A DNA stretch of 64,000 nt from Taxillus chinensis (Eukaryota > Streptophyta > Magnoliopsida > Santalales > Loranthaceae). The notes under the pieces were generated by a model, which saw only the letters and a list, made by a program, of their open reading frames with translations, was not told the DNA's origin and did not search any database. Made by a program: the position numbers and the translations under genes. Positions 57,024 through 64,000 of the stretch are shown here, in pieces. The stretch is taken from contig CM042085.1 in assembly GCA_023512835.1 (NCBI GenBank), positions 28,417,812 through 28,481,811 on the forward strand, read 5' to 3'. Position 1 is the first letter of the stretch. Each line of letters opens with the position of its first letter.

Positions 57024-57538
57024 TGTCTACACATTTCAAAAACAAGTGGAGCTGAAATCAATATCTCTCAAGCTTAGCACACCCTTTCCTCTCGGACCAT
57101 GAGGTACTCAAACAACATCTCATAAGCATATACATCATGTTCACAGGATCTCAACATACATATTACAATCTCATACTTTAAAATTTTCAACACATCATAG
57201 TTTCCCAAATCAGCATGTCTGAACACATTCCACAGTATTCACATTTCAGTTCATTGTATGCTCATTTCAAATCAGTTACTCATTTCAAATCATGACACTC
57301 ATATTATGATTAAGCTAGTGCCCTAATGCCAATGCATGTATGCACCCCCATCCCAAATGCAAATGCCCTACTCCTTGGTCTAACTACCCCTGAGTGCACC
57401 CTAGAAAACCAGATAGAACCACGGTGATCAGGCGCGTCCTATACTGCCTCCTAAGGGTCTCAGAAGCAGTTATCCCTCCCCACTATCCTAAGTCCACTAG
57501 ACCATGAACTTGGGCTCTGATACCATAATGTCACGCCC
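57024..57538 (-). other. Leader and primer-binding site of B
   Basis: The primer site TGGTATCAGAGC on the minus strand lies at 57524-57535, three bases from the LTR. The leader contains the conserved CTGATCACCGTGGTTC block near 57415-57435. No other gene. Confidence 0.82.
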
Positions 57539-57712
57539 CAAATTTCCTTCTCCCTGGAAATGGGTAATGACTGCCCATGCCCGCACCCGAAGGGTCAAGG
57601 GTTCGGTGTAAACACCAAAGTGAGGACACCTACCGCGGGTGTTGTCCTATCCCTGTAACACAAGTCAACATGCCAAGGGGCACGTACCTGTTTCCATGCC
57701 AAGCACACCACC

Positions 57713-57755
<43 letters not shown>

Positions 57756-59380
57756 TCACAATACAATACATCAATTACATTGCTTAGAGGCTTCCAGCCC
57801 TTTTACAACCCACTAGGGAACAAGCTCCCAATAATAAAACCAGCGTACACAGTTCAAGCAAACAGAATATCAAATACAACGAAATAACCAAATGTATATA
57901 TATAAGGCCATATAGCCTCAGCGGCCTACCAACTCAGCTCTTCCGCCTATCGCCTGCTAGGTCCTGCAAAGAACAGTTCATAGGAGGGGTGAGCACACCA
58001 TAGCTCAGTAGGGATCAAGTCTCCCCAATCTCGTCCCACTCTAAAACTAGGCATGTCAAGTGGATGCATGTGCTCGTGTAGTGTCTAAGGCTAAAACAAT
58101 AATCATCACCCAGTAAACACGCCTCATACCTCTGCCTGCACAGGAGGGCAGAGGACACCCCGCCACCACGGCGACGTGACATGCCACACCAGGCAAATGT
58201 GAATCTCATCTCAAGGGGTACAGTATAATGACTGTCCCATACTCACTTCAATTCCCCGCGTTTCGGGGTTCTTATCTCAACTCCCCGCGTTTACGGGGTC
58301 CTCGGCATACACATTTCAACATATACAACTCAATAAACATAACCCAACAAACACAGTACAAACATGCAACTTATTTAGCATACAAAAACTCAACTCAGAA
58401 TGTAAAACAACAGATAGTCTCAGAACAATCAAATCATTACATATAACATCACCTAACTCCTCATGGTCCCTAAAGTCCACACATTTCTCACACTCATAGT
58501 CTGGATCATAAACAACCTTTCAGAGGAAGCTTATCCACCTCAAGGGGAGCCCAAAACAAGCTGCACGTGACAACCTATTGTCATGTTCAGAGGCAAATTA
58601 ACTCCAAACATCATTCTAACCATCCTAGAAGGCTCAGGGACGATTTTTAGCCAAAAACAAGGTTGCACGTGAAAAGGCCATTTTCACGTGCAGAGGTATT
58701 TCAACTCATATGCCTCTAAGGAAGCTCCACCTAAAATTTGGGGCTATTTGGAGCAAGAATGAATCTTCAAGTGAAAAAGGCTTTCTCACGTACAGGTTCC
58801 AAAACCTTCCTTTTGTCATTCTAATCATTTTTTCCTAAAGAACCAACCCCAAATTCGTCTTAGTTTAGAAGTTATTGAGGTTCTAAGCCCATAAACCGGG
58901 TCTAAAACCAACTCTGGCCTCACTCTCATATGATTTCCCAATACCAGAGGCCTTAGCCAAGCCAAATACGGGGTTTTTCAACTAAATAGTTTCAAGACAA
59001 TGGGTATACAAATGACCCCTAACCCAAAAGTATAATTAATCTCTCACAGAGATTCAGAAATTTAGAAAAACTCAGACAAAAACCCCAAATCATCCATAGG
59101 CTCAAGGTAGAAATTAGAAACTCAATATATATATATATAAAAAAGGTCCCTTCTCAACATCCCAGATCATCACATAAATTTTATTCTAGAAATCTGTAAG
59201 AGAGAGACGGCAATTAGAGAAAAACTTGAAATCCCTACCTCAAGTGTTGCAGAAAAGAATAAGGGAAAAGAATGGAGCGATCCGTATCCCTGCTGCCCCA
59301 ACGCCTCCGGCCTCCCGTCGTCTGTAGGAAATCTTTGATCGTCAGAAACCCCTCCACTCTGGATCGTCTCCCTCTGGATC

Positions 59381-59430
<50 letters not shown>

Positions 59431-59840
59431 GCGTGTATGTGTGTGATGGGCTGCGGGGAAGGTAGGGTTTGGTCTCCTTTTCTTTTCTCCTATTTTATTT
59501 CTTTTTATTTTGTTTTTAATAGAAGCCCAAGACCAAATGCAGCCCAATGGTTAAGTAAACCCAAGAAGAAAGGCAAAACAGCCCACTCTCTCTCATATTG
59601 GGTTTTCCCTTTGAAGGGAGGCCCAAAGCTCAAAATACAAACCTAGGTAATTTAAAAGTAAATATAAAATTATTTGTGAAGTCCCGAAAATACCCCTCAG
59701 GGCCTCAAATCCCAAATTTAGTCCAAGTACAATCAAAATTCTCCATTTGACGAGCACATCATTGTGCCGATATTCATTTGTTAAAATAAGGTCTCTAACT
59801 CAATGTCGTCTCTAAGGCCCCTTAAACATGGGTCCTTACG
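57539..59840 (-). repeat. 5' LTR of element B
   Basis: Nearly identical to 47990-50299. Visible differences are scattered substitutions, shorter TA and longer CT runs (59385-59427), and a final base G instead of A at 59840. Confidence 0.92.
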
Positions 59841-62800
59841 GTTTCCTCACAACCTTCCCACCTTTGGACTTTTCGTCCCCGAAAAGAGAATTCAAGTAGT
59901 AAACATCACGAGAAGATCAAAGCAACACATAACACCCATGAGCACAACAAGAACGAGAGCTTGGCCAATTAGCGTGCGTACAACAACTCGTGTGAGCAAG
60001 GCGGACAACGGTGAGGTCGAGAAACCTCCCACAAGATTCGTTAAGACCCCGGCAACCGAACAAGGCGAACACCATAAGCCTATGCGTGAAGCATCCATTC
60101 GCTAGAATTCAGATGAGTGAACGAGAAGTCACTGCATCGACATAGCAGGGTACTCGGCGTTAGACGCCTACTCGTGTCACAATAGGACCAACACTCCACA
60201 ATGTAAAATACCCAACAAGGACACCACTGAGATTTGATGCCAACGGACACCAACAATTTACAACGCAGCCACACTCCATATGTAGACCTTACCCTGACAG
60301 CAAACACAAAGAGGCCACAAGGAAACACAAACAAACAAAAGAAAAGCATTATGCAAACTACAATCACATTTCCACACATGGAGATCACCCCACTTGCACC
60401 ATCATCACCGTTAAAACCGCCTCACGCTATAGCGATACACGCAACGAACGAACCCAACCAATGCCAAAGGGAACTCAAGATGACTTACAATCCAGGACAC
60501 AACTACATCAGGATGAAGTTTGCCCTCCACCAATTTGGTCACGATCAACAAGACGCAACCAAAAAAAAACTACTATCGGGCTAACACCGGTCACCAACGT
60601 TGAGAATCGACTAAAGAATCCCATGAACCAGAACGTCGCACAAATAACACCTCTCTGACTATGGTCAAATAGGGATCCACCAAGGTCCCACACAGCCTTG
60701 ACTAACTGAGGCTTATGTTTGATAACGCCTTACTTAGTCAGCAGACATTCCATGCGATAGAAATCCTTTGACGATGGGTAGGTACCAACAACATAGTTCT
60801 CTCCACCATGGAAAACTCTCCTACCTGCAACATGACAACAACGGAATCCTCTGTGTTACCACTCACAGTCACAAGGGAATCTCCCACCATCTCCACCCTA
60901 CCAACCATCACGTTCTATTCCTACACACCAATAAAACACTCAAATTGACCAAGAAATACTCGGGCTTTAACCTCGGTTTAATGTGGTCACTACAATTCCT
61001 CCGGGGAGGCATAAGAAAACAAGACATGCAAACTCCTGATTCGGGACTTCCACGTTACTCCAAAACACCCCAACACCTTGATGGCGTGAACCATCCCACT
61101 TACCCCGTTATTCTACACATGAAAGGTTTCAAGGAGTACAGATGGAGGTCATCCATCTACCACCACTGCTCTAAAACATACACCTTTGTGACATCTGTCC
61201 GACATAAATCTCTCCCCAAGGAGTAGCACTAACACCCCGCCCAAGCAAAAATGTCACAACTGACTCAACTCTAGGCATCAAACAACCTTTTTCCAGCACA
61301 ACAACACTTTAATATTTAGCTTAGTCGGCCATCGCACCAGACAAGGTATAACATACACAACATCACATAGAACACTCTCCTTCATCCTCACACCACATTT
61401 AATATGCTAATACACTACACTTCATCCTTCTCTACGCACATGTCACAACACCCACATGTAGTAACTCCGTTGTATACCTTTACCACGAATGCAATACATA
61501 CAACAACACAATACCAAATTTCCAGCACATTTGCAACACAAGCAATGGAACACAAGACACCTGACGAGTAGAACGTACCATCCTTACACCTTCTCTCCTC
61601 CTCTAAGCCTACTCCCACAAGATACGAACCAAAGGAATGGCCCTACCATGCAAAAGTACACCCTTAGCACCTAGAGAAATATTTTCCAGTTGTGGGTAAA
61701 AAGCCCGAACGAGGCCTGCCAAATCTCACTTGCTTACCTCTTGTTACCAATTGGATGCATCGGGCACGACCCCTGAAACCCACTCATAGCCAATAGCTGA
61801 GCTCCAGAACAATTCACATTTTATACATGTGCATACCCATTTCACAACATATTCTAGGAACATTACTCAAGGTCTTTCACACACCACAAACATGACACAT
61901 GGCCACTATTTGACCATCTGAGAACCCAGAACACCTATATAGTCACTAACCAAAATTTGCAATGACCTCTTTAGCCAACAAGATAACACCTCAAGGACTC
62001 TAAGAGTAGGCTATACTAGCTGCGTTTTCCACCCTTAACCACAACGCTTGGAAAGGTAACCATAGGATTATCCCTTTCAAGTAGCACTCCAACACATACC
62101 TCTATCCACATAAGAACATATCTCTATTATTCAAGGTTGCCAAGGAGAGGTCACACGTTACCCACAAGCCATCACCTCACGCCTCAAGCTTTACTAGCTA
62201 GCAAAAGGTAGCCTACAAGGTTTAATGACTTTAATTATCCACGGTTGTCAAAATCGAATACCACTCCCATATAAAACCAAAGCTCACATATCTATCAATT
62301 ACTTATTATCCTTCTAGTGTTATAAATATAAATGTTCATTTTCCTTATATATTATTATTCTTATTATTATATTTTTATTTTTATTTTACAAGTCACCAAC
62401 CACGTCTATTAGCAATGCTAACTCAAACGATCTCCTAAGCTTCACCAAACGGCAACCGTGGCTCAAGAGCCCTACCAACAAGAATACTCCTCTATTATAA
62501 GTGTCTTAACTTAATTGCTAGAAACTCAACAATCAAAGGTCCACCCATCCACAGATGCAACACCGATCTTGCTTCTACTACACTCTTTTCCAATGTCCCG
62601 ATTGTCCACAAGAAGAACAACCCTTTAAGCAACTTGTCTCAAATTGATTTGTTGGGGGATTGACCCCCCATCTCGAAACTTGTGGCCATCTTCGATTTCC
62701 CTCGTCCGCCCCTTTGGGGTCCTTTGTCTTGATCAGGACACTTCGGTTGATCTTCATCCGAGCTCCTCCAAATGATATGGGTTGACCGCCCTCGGCGTGC

Positions 62801-63832
62801 CTCGCTCTTAATCAATTATCGAATCTCATCCCTCAATTCTGGAATAATCAGGGTTAAAATGTCAATCTCGCCATGTGAAGATCATTACTTATAGCCTGCG
62901 GCTCGCCACTTGCCCACCTGGGTGGCGGGCTCTTCGTCGTACGGGTCATAATTTTCCAGAGGCTAGGTACACGAGGAGGTAGCGCTCTAGGTTAACACTC
63001 AATGCTATCAGTACCATTACCGACTAGATGTTTGGAGCTATAACTAATCTCAAAACACACATTATCACCACACAGATTCGCAGATTCACATTTCACAAAC
63101 TATGCAAGTTCACACCTTCACATTGCACATATCATTTATACTCAAGTGAATGTTTTGAACACCACATTACTTATTCCACACAATACCATACAAAGGCACA
63201 CACTTAAGTATTCACATATCAATAGTATCATCACAACTTATTTTATTTATTTATTTATTTATTTATTTTCAGTTCACATTTCACAAGCTTCAAGTTCACA
63301 AGCACACAACTCATACCACAAATTCTTTCCCATGCTTTCATGCCTAAATCATCACAAAATTTCGGAGTTGTTACAATTTAAATTTTATTACGTTAAATTC
63401 CCCCCAGCTATCCATATCGGGCCTTACTTCCTCTACCCCACTTATCAATTCTCCTCTCACATGGCATTACTCACATTTCACACACTGCATCAATCAACAT
63501 TGCACACAGTTCAATTCACAGTGCACACAGCTCAAACAATCAAGGACCTTTCCTTATAGTCATGCTCAAGGTATTTCAAGAAAAATCAGAGTTGCGCAAT
63601 CCACACCTTGTCACATTATTCACATTTTCACACATCACAACAAATGCAACTAGTGCCCTAATGTCAATGCATGCAAATCCTACCTCAGGTCCTGGACTAC
63701 CCCAAGTACACCTTAGAAGCTCAAAGAGGACCGTGTTGATCGGGCACGTCCCTCCAGGTTCCTCCAAAGGACTCAAGATAACCAAATCCGCCCACTACCC
63801 TAGGCCAACTAGACCATGCTCTGATACCATAT
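59841..63832 (-). other. Internal region of copy X, right part
   Basis: Resumes with GTTTC and matches 2795 onward in copy A, with diverged stretches. Open frames are short and not shared with A. AT-rich patches are at about 62340-62390 and 63240-63270. The last 200 bases are the common leader, and the primer site TGGTATCAGAGC (minus strand) is at 63818-63829. Confidence 0.75.
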
Positions 63833-64000
63833 TGTCACGCCCCGGTTTTCCAACCTGAGGAGACCGGAACGTGACCCTCCCTTTATCCGGGTTTGGATAA
63901 AGGGGTAGAATACAACACACACTTCACATTTTATTTTCAGAAACCAAAATCACATAATTATTAAATTCAAACCACATGCCTTTATTATATTTCAAACTTC
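63833..64000 (-). repeat. 5' LTR of copy X, start only
   Basis: TGTCACGCCCCGG onward is almost identical to the first 168 bases of the X 3' LTR, including the CCCTTTATCC/GGATAAAGGG hairpin. The window ends inside it. Confidence 0.9.

Larger units (their letters stand above)
47990..59840 (-). mobile_element. Ty3/gypsy chromovirus (Tekay/Del-like), element B
   Basis: A complete minus-strand element: LTRs 47990-50299 and 57539-59840, purine tract, integrase, RNase H, reverse transcriptase, protease, gag and primer site. GTTTC is duplicated at 47985-47989 and 59841-59845. A solo LTR sits between RNase H and integrase. The two LTRs look almost identical and the coding region has few lesions, so B is the youngest full element. 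Its LTR is of a different family from C and E. Confidence 0.93.
45495..64000 (-). mobile_element. Non-autonomous LARD-like element, copy X (runs off the window)
   Basis: The left LTR is 45495-47198, the internal region 47199-47989 and 59841-63832, and the right LTR starts at 63833 and continues past the end. Element B is nested inside. The internal region matches copy A in long blocks (for instance 47199-47700 with 2046-2540, 60180-60420 with 2905-3130, 63640-63832 with 5560-5755). About 240 bases near 59930-60170 have no counterpart in A. No gag or pol is found. Confidence 0.82.

Noticed and set aside
60234..61226. Frames of 116 and 152 codons in copy X interior
   Set aside because: No motif, not conserved in the homologous part of copy A, so probably chance open frames.
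1..64000. tRNA or rRNA genes
   Set aside because: No cloverleaf or rRNA sequence was recognised; the only tRNA-like signals are the short primer-binding sites complementary to initiator methionine tRNA.

Overview
The window looks like heterochromatic or intergenic DNA of a flowering plant, probably a dicot; nothing seen identifies the species. There is no convincing intact host gene. Nearly everything is nested LTR retrotransposon sequence. The gag/pol-bearing Ty3/gypsy elements have gags starting MPPRR, CCHC knuckles, DTGAS protease, FIDD reverse transcriptase, RNase H, integrase and a chromodomain-like tail, with initiator-Met-type primer sites and purine tracts reading AAGGGGGAGAGGA. This is the chromovirus pattern, most like the Tekay/Del clade.

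Layout. 6-7774 (minus) is copy A, a non-autonomous LARD-like element: 2 kb LTRs around about 3.7 kb of non-coding DNA. Its right LTR is shared with element D (minus), which keeps gag but has lost pol, and whose other LTR (9322-20743) is split by element C (plus, 10173-19666). 20744-23408 is a stack of LTR 3' tails. 23409-24938 holds a small repeat and a piece of an intron-bearing minus-strand gene. Element E (plus, 24939-36073) splits that gene and itself carries a solo LTR in gag. 36079-37107 continues the minus-strand gene fragments. 37150-38780 is an env-like fragment of a SIRE-type Ty1/copia element on the minus strand. A scrambled block (38780-39286) joins it to the 3' end of a second SIRE-type element on the plus strand (RNase H, env-like ORF, LTR; 39287-45494). 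That LTR is cut by copy X of the LARD family (minus, 45495 to beyond 64000), which contains element B (minus, 47990-59840), the best-preserved autonomous element, itself carrying a solo LTR (51765-53520) between RNase H and integrase.

How the parts work together: the non-autonomous A and X share LTR ends, primer site, leader and purine tract with the coding elements but encode none of the proteins, so they probably depended on them. Target duplications support the order: solo LTRs younger than B and E, B younger than X, X younger than the SIRE LTR, C younger than D.

The most interesting signal lies in the LTRs. Different LTR families share an architecture that the coding content does not explain: G-box inverted repeats in U3 whose arms change in a compensating way; paired ACGT palindromes before the TATA box; a telobox and GA tract after it; a consensus intron (AG|GTAGGG to a polypyrimidine CAG) inside the LTR; a covarying hairpin just after the donor; a 26-bp repeat; and a second covarying hairpin near the LTR 3' end. 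All boundaries, homologies and identities were judged by eye.
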